Origin: Methylomicrobium lacus_A
Lineage (GTDB): Bacteria > Pseudomonadota > Gammaproteobacteria > Methylococcales > Methylomonadaceae
Direction of reading: 5' to 3'
DNA length: 64,000 nucleotides
Assembly (NCBI RefSeq): GCF_041897535.1
Contig: NZ_CP169217.1
Location: 2,790,001 to 2,854,000 of the forward strand
Below are positions 43,069 to 52,110 of the stretch, piece after piece (the first letter of the stretch is position 1; every line of letters starts with the position of its first letter). A model generated the notes under the pieces. The model did no database searches, had not been told where the DNA came from, and saw only the letters and a list, made by a program, of their open reading frames with translations. Position numbers and translations under genes: made by a program.

Positions 43069-43281
43069 AAAAGCAACTGAGATTTTACTCCATTCAATTC
43101 ATTAAGTGCACCAGCGATTTGATGTTGAGGCGGGTATTTTGACGGCTGCTAATGCCGAATCACGGCTCGCTGTACGCTTTACATTTCGTATCCTTTGTCA
43201 TCGCGCAAGGCACAAAACGTATGCAATTAGTGATAATCCAGATAATCGACTAAAACAACATTTTAACCACTTCCTTAGCCA

Positions 43282-44454
43282 CTACCTACGCGGCTTTTCA
43301 AATCGGTTCGTCGCTACGATTTTCTCGATAAGCTGTTCGACATCCTCCAGTTCATGCTCATAGATACCGGTGCGATACGCTTCGCCCGTTGTTTCGATAT
43401 GCGAGGCCAGCAACGGCTCGCCCTTTTCGCTGATCTTGATCCGGGTCAGGGTCGATAGCCCCGGTTGCAACGGATTTTTGCGCAATTCTTCCGCATCGAG
43501 GCCGATCCTGACCGGTATTCGTTCGGCGATGTGAATGAAGTTGCCGGTCGCATTGTCTGTCGGCAGCAGCGCGAACGAACTGCCGGTGCCGGGGTTGATG
43601 CCCTGTACGCGGCCGTGGTAGATCCGTTCATCGCCGTAGGCATCGATCCGGATTTCGGCGGACTGTCCGGGCCGGATCGGGGCGATCTGGTTTTCGAGGA
43701 AATTCGCTTCGATCCAGAGGTCGTCGAGCGGCACGATCACCAGCAAAGGCGCGCCGGGCTTGACCATGTCGCCGATCTGCGCGCGCCGTTTCGCGACGTA
43801 GCCGGAGACCGGGGCGACGATGTTGCGGCGGCGGAATTCCAGGAAGGCCCGGCGCAGTTTGCTTTTGGCTTTTTCGACCGACGGATGCCGGTCGACGCCG
43901 ACGCCCTGCACCTCGGCTTCGACGCCGGCTTTTTCGGCTTCGGCCTCCTTGATCGCGGCTTCCAGTTCGCGGATTTTGTCCTTCGCGTTTTGCACCTGCT
44001 GTTCGGAGGCGGCGCCGTCCTTGAAGGCGGCAAGGTAGCGTTGCAGGTCGTGGCGGACCTGGTTCAGGGCGGCTTGCCGGGCCTCGATGCGCTGGCTGAG
44101 GGTCGCGATGCCGGCAGTCAATTTTTCGATACGGCGCACCGTTTCGCCGAGCTCGGCCCGCGCTTGTTCGAGATCCAGTTGCGCGCGGACGCCGTCGAGA
44201 CGCACCAGCACCTGGCCCTGACGCACCTGCTGCGTATTTTCGGCGAGGATTTCGACGACCGTGCCTTCGGTTTGCGCTTTCAGGGTGATCAGATGCCCGG
44301 TTACGAAGGCGTCGTCGGTCGCGGCCCAGTCCCTGGTCGTATACCACCAGTAGCCCAACGCGGCGGTGCCGGCCAGCAGCAGGGTCATAGTCACCGCGGC
44401 CAGGCGGCGCTGGCGCAGGCGGATGATTTCCTTGGGTCTTATCGTTTTCTGCAT
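43282..44454 (-). CDS. Membrane-fusion protein of an EmrA/HlyD-type efflux system
   Basis: This 390-residue periplasmic adaptor has one N-terminal transmembrane helix (about 17-36), a biotinyl-lipoyl-like half with ITLKAQTEGTVVEILAENTQQVRQGQ, a long coiled-coil hairpin (about 95-195), then the second lipoyl half (VAPVSGYVAKRRAQIGDMVKPG) and beta-barrel domains (LDDLWIEANFLENQIAPI). These are EmrA-class marks. It follows the outer-membrane factor gene by 7 nt and the DHA2-family MFS gene upstream of that, so it completes a tripartite pump. The C-terminal tail after residue 350 is slightly longer than usual. Confidence 0.92.
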   Translation of the reverse strand: MQKTIRPKEIIRLRQRRLAAVTMTLLLAGTAALGYWWYTTRDWAATDDAFVTGHLITLKAQTEGTVVEILAENTQQVRQGQVLVRLDGVRAQLDLEQARAELGETVRRIEKLTAGIATLSQRIEARQAALNQVRHDLQRYLAAFKDGAASEQQVQNAKDKIRELEAAIKEAEAEKAGVEAEVQGVGVDRHPSVEKAKSKLRRAFLEFRRRNIVAPVSGYVAKRRAQIGDMVKPGAPLLVIVPLDDLWIEANFLENQIAPIRPGQSAEIRIDAYGDERIYHGRVQGINPGTGSSFALLPTDNATGNFIHIAERIPVRIGLDAEELRKNPLQPGLSTLTRIKISEKGEPLLASHIETTGEAYRTGIYEHELEDVEQLIEKIVATNRFEKPRR

Positions 44455-44461
44455 CGGATCC

Positions 44462-45904
44462 TTACTCTGCCGTTTTGTTCAGATAGCCGCCGCCCAGGGC
44501 GCGGGCGAGTTGCGCGGCGGTTTTGCAATAGTCGCCTTCCAGCGCGGCAAGCCTTAGGCGCTGGGCGGATGCGGCCGCATTCGCTTCGATCAGGCCGCGG
44601 CGGTCGTTCAGGCCGGCGCGGTATTCGGCTTCCGTCAACTGCCGGGCCGCTTCCGCCGCGGCGAGCGTCTGCCGCTGCTCGCTTACCTGTTCGCTGATTT
44701 TTTTCCAGTTGGACAGGACATCGGCGACTTCCTGCACCGCGTGCAGCACCTGCGTGTTGTAGCGCTCGACCGCTTCGTCATAGGCGGCTTCCTGATACTG
44801 TAGATCGGCGCGCAGGCGTCCGCCTTCGAAAATCGGAAAGTCGATCGACGGGCCGACCGCATAAGCGAGGCTCGATCCTTGCAGCAGCACGTCGGTCAGG
44901 GTGACGCTATGAAATCCTGCGAAAGACAGCAGGTTCACATCGGGATAGAACGCAGTTTTCGCGACCTCGATCAACTTCGCCGCGGCTTCGGCGCGTAGGC
45001 GCGCGGCCTGCACGTCGGGGCGGTGCGCCAGGAGACGCAGCGGCAGATCGGCAGGCAGCGGCAACAGACTCGGCAGTCGGAGGTGCTCGGCCGCGATCTG
45101 CCGTCCCCAATCGGGGCCTTTGCCGGCCAGGGCCGCAAGACGGTTTTTATGCAGAGCAATCTCAGCGCGCACAGCCGCTTCCTGCTGCTTGGCATCGTGC
45201 AGATCGATGCGCGCCTTCAATAACGGGGCGGAGGAGGCGAGGCCGGTGTTGAGCCTCGTTTCGGCCCATTTGAGCCATTCTTCCCGGTCGGCGGTGATCT
45301 TTTCGGCGGCGGTGAGGCGGGCCTGCGCCGCGGCCAGATCGAAATAGGTGCCGGCGACCGCGGCCGACAGCAGCAGGCGGGCATCGGCCACTTCGATCTC
45401 GGCGGCCTGCGCCTTGCCGATCGCCGCCTCCAGCGCGGCCCGGTCGCGGCCCCACAGGTCCAGGTGATAACGCAGTACGAACGGATTGATCAGCAATTGC
45501 CGGAAATGCTCGCCCGCCAGCTTGGCCTGCACGCTATTGGCCGAATAGCGCTGGGCGCTGAAGCCGATGTTCGCGCTGACGGTCGGATACTGGTCGGCGG
45601 CCTCCGAATCGACCAGGGTTTGTGCCTGATGCAGCCGCGCTTCGACCGTTTTGAGGGTAGGGCTGTCTTTCAGCGCGGTTTCGATCAGGCGGTTCAAAGC
45701 CGGTTCACCGAAGCTTTGCCACCAGCCCTGGGCGGGCCAGCTGGATTTGATCGATGAGGGGTCTTGAGCGGCGGCAAGCGTCTTGTCGATCTGCGGCATG
45801 GCGGTCATCGCCGCGCGCGCGGTGGGCTCGGGAAGCCAGGCGCAGGATACGTTCAACAGCAGCGCGCCGAGGCACGCGGCAAGACGAAGATGTTTGCCGG
45901 TCAT
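44462..45904 (-). CDS. Outer-membrane efflux protein (NodT/OMF family)
   Basis: From ATG 45904 the protein has 480 residues: a signal sequence ending around NVSC, probably a lipoprotein, then two OEP repeats of long helices. Typical stretches are WWQSFGEPALNRLIETALKDSPTL near residue 60, LRLPSLLPLPADLPLRLLAHRPDVQAARLR near 290 and YRAGLNDRRGLIEANAAA near 440. It would form the TolC-like outer channel for the MFS-MFP pair. Its ATG overlaps the MFS stop (ATGA), indicating coupled translation. Confidence 0.92.
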   Translation of the reverse strand: MTGKHLRLAACLGALLLNVSCAWLPEPTARAAMTAMPQIDKTLAAAQDPSSIKSSWPAQGWWQSFGEPALNRLIETALKDSPTLKTVEARLHQAQTLVDSEAADQYPTVSANIGFSAQRYSANSVQAKLAGEHFRQLLINPFVLRYHLDLWGRDRAALEAAIGKAQAAEIEVADARLLLSAAVAGTYFDLAAAQARLTAAEKITADREEWLKWAETRLNTGLASSAPLLKARIDLHDAKQQEAAVRAEIALHKNRLAALAGKGPDWGRQIAAEHLRLPSLLPLPADLPLRLLAHRPDVQAARLRAEAAAKLIEVAKTAFYPDVNLLSFAGFHSVTLTDVLLQGSSLAYAVGPSIDFPIFEGGRLRADLQYQEAAYDEAVERYNTQVLHAVQEVADVLSNWKKISEQVSEQRQTLAAAEAARQLTEAEYRAGLNDRRGLIEANAAASAQRLRLAALEGDYCKTAAQLARALGGGYLNKTAE

Positions 45905-47484
45905 GCTTCTTCCCCCGCGAGCAGTTCCAGCGCGCGCCGGCGCAAGGACTGCGTCAATGAGGCGCGCCGCGGCGGCCGGGTCGGCTGCGCCAGCCAGACC
46001 AAGAGCGCCATCACGGTAAACGCGCAGCCGGCGAGCCAGAAGGCATCGTTGACCGCATGGATCGCCATCTGCTGTTTGGCGATTTTCGCAAATTGCAGGG
46101 TGGCCGTCGCTTCGGAGAAGCCGGCGCCGGCCAGCGACTCCATCGCCTGATCGAAGCTTGGATCGAACGGGGTGACCGTCTCGGCCGCGCGCGTCATGTG
46201 GAAGGGCGTGCGCCGGTACAGCACGATCGTTTGCAGCGAGATGCCGATCGCGCCGGCCCAGATCCGCATCAGCCCCGCGATTTCGACCGCGCGCGCCTGG
46301 CGCGGCGGCGGCAGTCCGTGCAGCATCAGCGCGGTCAGCGGCGCAAAGAAACTGCCGAGGCAGATGCCCTCGACCAGTTTCGGCCAGAACAGGTCGGCGA
46401 AGGACGACGGATCGTCGAGACGGCTGAGCCAGAAATAAACCCCGGCAAAGCCGAGCAGGCTGCAAGAGGCGAGCGGCCGGGCGTCGCAGCGTTTGAGGAC
46501 CTCGTGAAAAATACTCGCAACCGGTTTCGCGAAAATCGCCATCGGCAAAAACACCAGTCCGGCCAGAAACGACGAATAGCCGAGCGCCAGTTGCAGTTGC
46601 ACGATCAATAGCGACAACAGGCCCTGAAAGAACAGGAAGCCGACCGAGAGCAGCACTACGCCGAGCGTGAAATTGCGGTGCGCAAACAGGCCGATGTCCA
46701 GGAAGGGACGGCGATGGCCGAGCTCCCAGACGATCCAGTAAAGCAGTGAGGCGACGCAGGTGAAGATCACGGCTTGAATATAGCCGGAATTCGTCCAGTC
46801 CCAATCGTTGCCCTGATTCAACAGGGTTTGAAAGCTGCCCATCAGGGCGGTCAGTAGGCCGAAGCCGACCCAATCGAAATGGCTGAAAACGGTCTTCGCT
46901 CCGCGCCGTGACAAGAGCGCGGCGACGATGCCGCCGATCGCGAGCGCGACAGGAACGTTGAGAATAAACAGCCAGCGCCAGCCGAGATTGTCGGCGATCC
47001 AGCCCCCGATAGGCGGGCCGAAGGTGAACGGCGTCAGGGTGAAAATACTCCAGATGCCGATGCCGATCGACTTTCGGCGGTCGGGATATTCCTTCATGAT
47101 CATCGCCTGACCCAAGGGCAGGGTCACGCCGCCGGCGAAGCCGAGCACGATCCGTGCCGCCAGATAAGGGTACAGCGAGGTGCTGTAGGCGCACGCGGCC
47201 GAAGCGAGCGCAAAGATAAAGAAGGCCCAGGCGAAAGGTCGGTATTCGCCTTTCTGCCTGGCGAGCCAGGTGCCGATCGGAAAACCGAGTGCCAGGCTGG
47301 TCATGTAATCGGTCTGCGTCCAGGTCGCGAAACTGGGCGGAATCGAGAGGCCGCCGGCCACGCGCGGCAGCATCGCGATGTAGGCGCCGGCGTTGAAAAT
47401 CACGACCGCATGGCCGAGTCCCAGGCACAGATTGAACAGCACGAAGCGCCAGCCGCGCAAGCGTTTGTGATAAATGAGACTCAT
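45901..47484 (-). CDS. DHA2-family MFS drug exporter (EmrB-like)
   Basis: This 527-residue transporter has fourteen predicted transmembrane segments. It shows the motif-A-like LALGFPIGTWLARQKGEYRP near residue 65, the antiporter motif C-like region LGFAGGVTLPLGQAMI near 110, and FTFGPPIGGWIADNLGWRW near 155, which is typical of DHA2 (EmrB/QacA) exporters. It is the first gene of an operon with an outer-membrane factor (4-nt overlap) and an EmrA-like adaptor, a complete tripartite pump. No MarR- or TetR-type regulator adjoins it. Substrates are probably hydrophobic toxins or acids and cannot be predicted here. Confidence 0.92.
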   Translation of the reverse strand: MSLIYHKRLRGWRFVLFNLCLGLGHAVVIFNAGAYIAMLPRVAGGLSIPPSFATWTQTDYMTSLALGFPIGTWLARQKGEYRPFAWAFFIFALASAACAYSTSLYPYLAARIVLGFAGGVTLPLGQAMIMKEYPDRRKSIGIGIWSIFTLTPFTFGPPIGGWIADNLGWRWLFILNVPVALAIGGIVAALLSRRGAKTVFSHFDWVGFGLLTALMGSFQTLLNQGNDWDWTNSGYIQAVIFTCVASLLYWIVWELGHRRPFLDIGLFAHRNFTLGVVLLSVGFLFFQGLLSLLIVQLQLALGYSSFLAGLVFLPMAIFAKPVASIFHEVLKRCDARPLASCSLLGFAGVYFWLSRLDDPSSFADLFWPKLVEGICLGSFFAPLTALMLHGLPPPRQARAVEIAGLMRIWAGAIGISLQTIVLYRRTPFHMTRAAETVTPFDPSFDQAMESLAGAGFSEATATLQFAKIAKQQMAIHAVNDAFWLAGCAFTVMALLVWLAQPTRPPRRASLTQSLRRRALELLAGEEA

Positions 47485-47729
47485 GCTCTGAAGTTTTCCA
47501 TATGAAGAGGATGGCGACCTGTTTCGTTTCTCGTTCCTTCGCAGTGCGAGGGAGCGATGGGTAATCCGGGTAAAGCATTGAAAGCATTCAATAAAATAGC
47601 GATTCGCTATTATTGCAGACGCATCTTGACTTCCTTTGCGCTGCTTTAACTCGAACGCTGTCGCCTTCAGGGACGATTCAAGCCGCCTCTACATTCGTCA
47701 TATTCAAGCCGTTATTTTTTACTCATTCT

Positions 47730-48143
47730 TTAAGCCAACAATCCCCACGCCAGCATGCTCACGCCGATCATCAACACCGAACACCATTTGACCAGGCTAT
47801 TTACCGGAGCCGTATGCCAGTAATCCTCCGCCGCAACGGTGAACTGATGGCGAACTCCGGACAACTCGGTTTTGATCGCACCGTACCACACCGGCAATTT
47901 GCGGCTTAGCTTGAACAAGAAGTAAGCTGCAAATAGCAGTATTACGTAAAAGGTGACGGTTTGTGTGGCGTGACGGCCCGTATCGAATAGATGTTCGATG
48001 ATGATATCGAGGGTGAATTCGAGCGCCTCGAAGCACAGGTGCAGGAACTCCAAAACAAGATCGAGCAGCATATCGGACAGCAGATAGAAGACGCTTATCG
48101 CGGTGGCTGCAAAACCGATCTTCAGTTTTACCGAACCGTACAT
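47730..48143 (-). CDS. Membrane protein of unknown function
   Basis: This 137-residue protein has an N-terminal hydrophobic helix, an acidic amphipathic stretch (LEFLHLCFEALEFTLDIIIEH), a second helix near residues 62-80 (TVTFYVILLFAAYFLFK) and a C-terminal helix (VLMIGVSMLAWGLLA). The start lies 3 nt after the stop of the upstream lipoprotein gene in the same direction, so the pair is an operon. No family was recognised. Confidence 0.65.
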   Translation of the reverse strand: MYGSVKLKIGFAATAISVFYLLSDMLLDLVLEFLHLCFEALEFTLDIIIEHLFDTGRHATQTVTFYVILLFAAYFLFKLSRKLPVWYGAIKTELSGVRHQFTVAAEDYWHTAPVNSLVKWCSVLMIGVSMLAWGLLA

Positions 48144-48146
48144 GAG

Positions 48147-49001
48147 CTATCTCCGCGCGGTCGTTTCGGGCTCCGACAGTTGCGACACGCGCATCGGTGT
48201 CAGCCCGATGTCTTGCATTGCCTCGGCGATCAGTCGCGCGCCGTTTTCACGCACCAGCGCCTTGAACCTTTCGCCTTCGGGATAGAGCAGCGCCTGCGCC
48301 GTCTCACCCGTCAACCAGGTTTTCTTGCCGGTCTTGGCGAGCACTTGGCCGCTGTGTGCGTCGACTAACTTGATCAGGACCTGCAGCGAGGTCTGACCTT
48401 CGAAAATACGGTACTGACCGATGCCGACTTCCAGCACCGCGTCGACGGCATCCGTACGGTCAACGGCAGCCGGGGCGTTTTGAGCATACCAGCGGGCGAC
48501 CGCACCGCGCCAGTGGCCGACATTCGCGTTGCGTTCATCGGCGGCGATCGGCAGGAGCGCAGTCTGAGGGCTCAGTTCGGTTTTGATTTGCGCGGCATCC
48601 AGTTGCGCTTGTGCGATGGAAGACAGTTCGAGCGTCGGCGTCCAATGCTTGATTTGATCGGCCGCATCGCCGTTCTTAGACAAGTCGACCGTTTCCACGC
48701 TATCGCCGTGACCGACTTTGCCGGCGATCAGGATGCCTCCAGGACTCCGGTAAACCGCTTCCTGCGAGGTAACCGGCAAAACCATATTGTATTCATGCGC
48801 ATAATTCGGCATCCGGGTTTCGAGCAAATCGGGCAGCACTTCCAGAGGCGGCGCTTCGACCGACGTGATCCGCACGGTTTTGATCGTCGAGGCTGCCGCA
48901 CTCGGCAGTTTGACCGTGTTGATCGTGGCGGCGGTCTGGCAGCCGGTGATCAGCGCCGGCAACAGCCAGAGCCAACAGTTTTTTACAGATGGATTGAACA
49001 T
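48147..49001 (-). CDS. Lipoprotein of unknown function
   Basis: From ATG 49001 the product has 284 residues, with a lipoprotein signal LLPALITGC (Cys21). The mature domain is an alpha/beta periplasmic part with conserved-looking stretches DAVLEVGIGQYRIFEGQTSL and RENGARLIAEAMQDIG. An upstream in-frame extension would bury the signal and is rejected. The protein resembles outer-membrane lipoproteins that form envelope assemblies, but no specific family was recognised. It is followed 3 nt later by a small membrane protein, and it diverges from the LysR gene across a 189-nt region. Confidence 0.65.
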   Translation of the reverse strand: MFNPSVKNCWLWLLPALITGCQTAATINTVKLPSAAASTIKTVRITSVEAPPLEVLPDLLETRMPNYAHEYNMVLPVTSQEAVYRSPGGILIAGKVGHGDSVETVDLSKNGDAADQIKHWTPTLELSSIAQAQLDAAQIKTELSPQTALLPIAADERNANVGHWRGAVARWYAQNAPAAVDRTDAVDAVLEVGIGQYRIFEGQTSLQVLIKLVDAHSGQVLAKTGKKTWLTGETAQALLYPEGERFKALVRENGARLIAEAMQDIGLTPMRVSQLSEPETTARR

Positions 49002-49154
49002 GGTGAATCTCCCACATGGGCTACGCAAGCAGGGTTTGCCCCCGCACATTGATGAATCGCCCGGACAGTCGGTGAAAAACAATGCTTCAAAATAGGGCTT
49101 TCATCTTGACACCCACTATAGATTCAGTTTACAAATGAAACAAACGATTTATAT

Positions 49155-49183
49155 TTGACTTTAATATCGACAAATCCAATATT
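49155..49183 (+). promoter_or_regulatory. Sigma-70-like promoter placed for a leaderless LysR mRNA
   Basis: TTGACT at 49155-49160 and AATATT at 49178-49183 have an exact 17-nt spacer. Transcription would begin about 7 nt after the -10 box, at or next to the ATG at 49191. No Shine-Dalgarno sequence precedes that ATG, consistent with a leaderless transcript. Confidence 0.5.
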
Positions 49184-49190
49184 AAATGCG

Positions 49191-50051
49191 ATGGACCTCG
49201 AACAAATCCGAACCTTTTTGAGCGTGGCCGCGAACGGCAGCTTTCAGGAAGCGGCCAATCGGCTGTATGTGACGCAATCGACCGTGAGCATGCGCATCCA
49301 GCGCCTGGAGGAATACCTGCGCGCGCCCTTGTTCGTGCGCAACCGCGCCGGCGCGCATTTGACGCAGCAGGGACGCCGCTTTTTGAAGCATGCGAAGTCG
49401 ATGCTGCTGACGCTGGAACAGGCGAAACACGATATCGGCCTGCCGAGCCGTTTCCGGGCCAGCATCACGGTCGGCGCGCGGATTGCGTTGTGCGAGACGA
49501 TACTGCCGCGCTGGATCGGCGAGATTCGCAATGTATTGCCTGACGTGTCGCTGCGTTGCGACATCGGTTTCGAGGAAGATTTGATGCGCCGGCTGATCGA
49601 GGGTACGGTCGACATCGGCTTGATGTACACGCCGCAGCACAGTCCGGGCCTGAAGGTCGAGCATCTGTTCGACGAGACGCTGGTGCTGCTGACGACGCAG
49701 CCGGACCGGCCCTGGCCTGACGACGATTATGTCTATGTCGATTGGGGGCCGGCGTTTTACGCCCAGCACAGCAGCAGTTATCCGAACCTGGAGCGTCCGG
49801 CGCAAGTGGTCAATATCGGCTGGCTCGGCATTCAGTTGATCCTGACCAACGGCGGCTCGTGTTTTTTGCCGATTCGGATGGCCGAGCCTTATATCTGGGC
49901 AAAGCGTTTGCATCGCGTGCCGAACAGCCCGGAGTTCAAGCTGCCGGCCTACATGGTCTATCCATTGGATGCCGAATCGCCCGTGCTGACGCAGGTGCTC
50001 GGCAATCTGCGCACGCTGGCGACGGTCGAGCGGCAGACGAGTTATGCTTGA
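49191..50051 (+). CDS. LysR-family transcriptional regulator
   Basis: This 286-residue regulator has the N-terminal winged HTH (MDLEQIRTFLSVAANGSFQE, with RLYVTQSTVSMRIQRLE as recognition region) and a LysR substrate-binding domain (about 88-280), containing LIEGTVDIGLMYTPQHSPGL near 130. The start is ATG 49191; a start 12 codons upstream would place the HTH oddly. The gene is 43 nt upstream of the pyruvate-kinase-like gene and in the same direction, so it may regulate that gene or the divergent lipoprotein pair. The effector is unknown. Confidence 0.9.
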   Translation: MDLEQIRTFLSVAANGSFQEAANRLYVTQSTVSMRIQRLEEYLRAPLFVRNRAGAHLTQQGRRFLKHAKSMLLTLEQAKHDIGLPSRFRASITVGARIALCETILPRWIGEIRNVLPDVSLRCDIGFEEDLMRRLIEGTVDIGLMYTPQHSPGLKVEHLFDETLVLLTTQPDRPWPDDDYVYVDWGPAFYAQHSSSYPNLERPAQVVNIGWLGIQLILTNGGSCFLPIRMAEPYIWAKRLHRVPNSPEFKLPAYMVYPLDAESPVLTQVLGNLRTLATVERQTSYA

Positions 50052-50094
50052 AAATTATCGCCACGCATTTCGATGTGAAAACGAGGGACTTGAC

Positions 50095-51999
50095 ATGGCG
50101 CTGTCATCTACCGATGCTAATTTGACCGGTCGCAATCAGATGAAGGAGACTAAGTTGAAACACCTGCTGGAAGATTTATTGTGCCTGCGCCGTGAAATCA
50201 CTGACGAGGCGGAGCGCATTCTGGAGCCATATCATGAATGCCTCGCGGATGACCGGGCGGTTTATAGCGCGCTGAACCTGGCCCATTACGTCGCGCTGCG
50301 GCGGCGCGACCTCTGCTCTCTGCAAATGCGTCTGGCCGAGGCGGGACTGTCTTCGCTGGGCCGGAGCGAGTCGCGTGTGCTGGCCAATCTGGACGTGGTG
50401 ATCCGCCTGTTGGCGAAAGTCGTCGGCGAGAATGTCGATGCGGCGATTGCCGATGACGAAGCCTTTACCAAAGGGCGCGATCTGCTCGCGCAGAATACCG
50501 CCGATCTGTTCGGTCCGCCGCCGTCAGACCGCAGCGTCCGGATCATGGTCACGCTGCCGATCGAAGCGGCATTTGATTATGCCCTGGTCAAGGGCCTCCT
50601 GTTCAGAGGCATGAATTGCGCAAGGATCAACTGCGCGCATGACGATCAGACGATCTGGGCCAAGCTGCTCGAAAACATCCGGCGCGCAGAGCGCGAAACC
50701 GGCTTGCACTGCAAGATTCTGATGGATCTGGCTGGCCATAAAATACGTACCGGACCGATTCAGCCGGCGCCGCCGGTGATCCATTTGAAGGTCAAGCGCG
50801 ATCTCTACGGGCAGTTGGTCGCGCCGTTTCATATCCTGCTCGGCAAGACCGGATCGGGCCCCGTTTCCAGCGAGGCGCAGCGTTCGGATTACTGGATCAT
50901 CCAGATTCCCGACGATTTTCATGAACGGTTGACCCTCGGCGACCGGATGTATTTCGGCGACTGCCGGCACAAGACGCGCTTTTTCGAGGTCGTCGAGAAA
51001 GCGACGCCGGATTATTGGCTTTGCCACGGTTTCAGCTCGACCTATCTGCATGCCGAAACGCAGTTCAGCTGGCGGCGGGCGAATGCGGACGGCAAGTTCG
51101 ACGTGCTCGGTGAATTTCCGCTGGCGCCTTTCTCCGGCAAGTTTTCGAGCATCCATGTCGAAAACGGCGACCATTTGCTGTTGAGCCGCGGCGATGAACT
51201 GGGTTGCCCTGCCGTTTACGGCGTGAACGGGCAAATCATGACGCCGGCGCGGATCGGCAGCAGCTGCAATGCGGTGTTCTCGGCATTGCGGCCGGGCCAG
51301 CCGGTCTGGATCGACGACGGCAAACTCGGCGCGGTCGTCGAGTCGATCGGCGATGACGGTGCGATGCTGAAAGTCACCGAAGCCGGGCAGGGCGGGGTAG
51401 TGATCCGCAGCGACAAAGGGCTGAATTTTCCGGAAACCGAGATCGATCTGCCGGCGCTCAGCGCCAAGGATTTAGAGGATCTGGACTTCGTCTGCCGCCA
51501 TGCCGACATGATCGGCTTTTCGTTCGTGCGCTCGCCGGCGGATATGGAGGTTTTGATTCAGGAATTGAAGCGGCGCGGACGCGCCGATTTGCCGATCATC
51601 GCGAAGATCGAAACCAAGGCGGCGGTCGATAATTTGCCGTGGATCCTGCTGTCCGCGATGGCGCGGCATCCTCTCGGCATCATGATCGCACGCGGCGATC
51701 TTGCGGTTGAACTCGGCAGCGTCAAAATGTCCGAGATTCAGGAAGAAATCCTGTGGCTGTGCGAATCCTCGCATGTGCCGGTGATCTGGGCGACCCAGGT
51801 GCTGGAAACTCTGGCCAAGAAAGGCCGTACCTCGCGCCCTGAAATCACCGATGCGGCGATGAGCGTACGCGCCGAATGCGTGATGCTGAACAAGGGGCCG
51901 TATATTCTCGATGCGATCCGCGTGCTCGGCGACATTCTGAACCGGATGGACGCGCATCAGTACAAAAAAACACCGCAGTTGCGGGCGTTGGAATGGTAA
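50095..51999 (+). CDS. Pyruvate-kinase-like protein with N-terminal extension
   Basis: This 634-residue protein starts at ATG 50095, with GAGG about 8 nt upstream. About 150 N-terminal residues form a helical extension not found in classical pyruvate kinase. The kinase barrel then shows FRGMNCARINCAHDD (compare RINCSH), KILMDLAGHKIRTGP, LPIIAKIETKAAVDNL with the catalytic Lys, IMIARGDLAVELG, and VIWATQVLETLAKKGRTSRPEITD. Between the first and second halves there is an enlarged central B-domain-like insert (about 240-430). The usual C-terminal regulatory domain is missing; the protein ends soon after the barrel. Catalysis of PEP + ADP to pyruvate + ATP is plausible because active-site motifs remain, but allostery must differ. 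Confidence 0.75.
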   Translation: MALSSTDANLTGRNQMKETKLKHLLEDLLCLRREITDEAERILEPYHECLADDRAVYSALNLAHYVALRRRDLCSLQMRLAEAGLSSLGRSESRVLANLDVVIRLLAKVVGENVDAAIADDEAFTKGRDLLAQNTADLFGPPPSDRSVRIMVTLPIEAAFDYALVKGLLFRGMNCARINCAHDDQTIWAKLLENIRRAERETGLHCKILMDLAGHKIRTGPIQPAPPVIHLKVKRDLYGQLVAPFHILLGKTGSGPVSSEAQRSDYWIIQIPDDFHERLTLGDRMYFGDCRHKTRFFEVVEKATPDYWLCHGFSSTYLHAETQFSWRRANADGKFDVLGEFPLAPFSGKFSSIHVENGDHLLLSRGDELGCPAVYGVNGQIMTPARIGSSCNAVFSALRPGQPVWIDDGKLGAVVESIGDDGAMLKVTEAGQGGVVIRSDKGLNFPETEIDLPALSAKDLEDLDFVCRHADMIGFSFVRSPADMEVLIQELKRRGRADLPIIAKIETKAAVDNLPWILLSAMARHPLGIMIARGDLAVELGSVKMSEIQEEILWLCESSHVPVIWATQVLETLAKKGRTSRPEITDAAMSVRAECVMLNKGPYILDAIRVLGDILNRMDAHQYKKTPQLRALEW

Positions 52000-52110
52000 C
52001 CGAAAGGGGTTATTTGTTGGCTGATTAGACTCTTTGTATTAGCGGGCATTTCAGCCGCGATCCGAGCCGGGCTTTGAAAAATGTCTTGGGTTGCGGCTGA
52101 AGCGCTGACC

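Noticed and set aside
44462..47587. A continuous 1041-codon minus-strand frame spanning the outer-membrane factor and the MFS gene
   Set aside because: Only its last 480 codons are a real protein. The upstream part lies in the wrong frame of the MFS gene, has Arg-rich shadow composition and no family resemblance.
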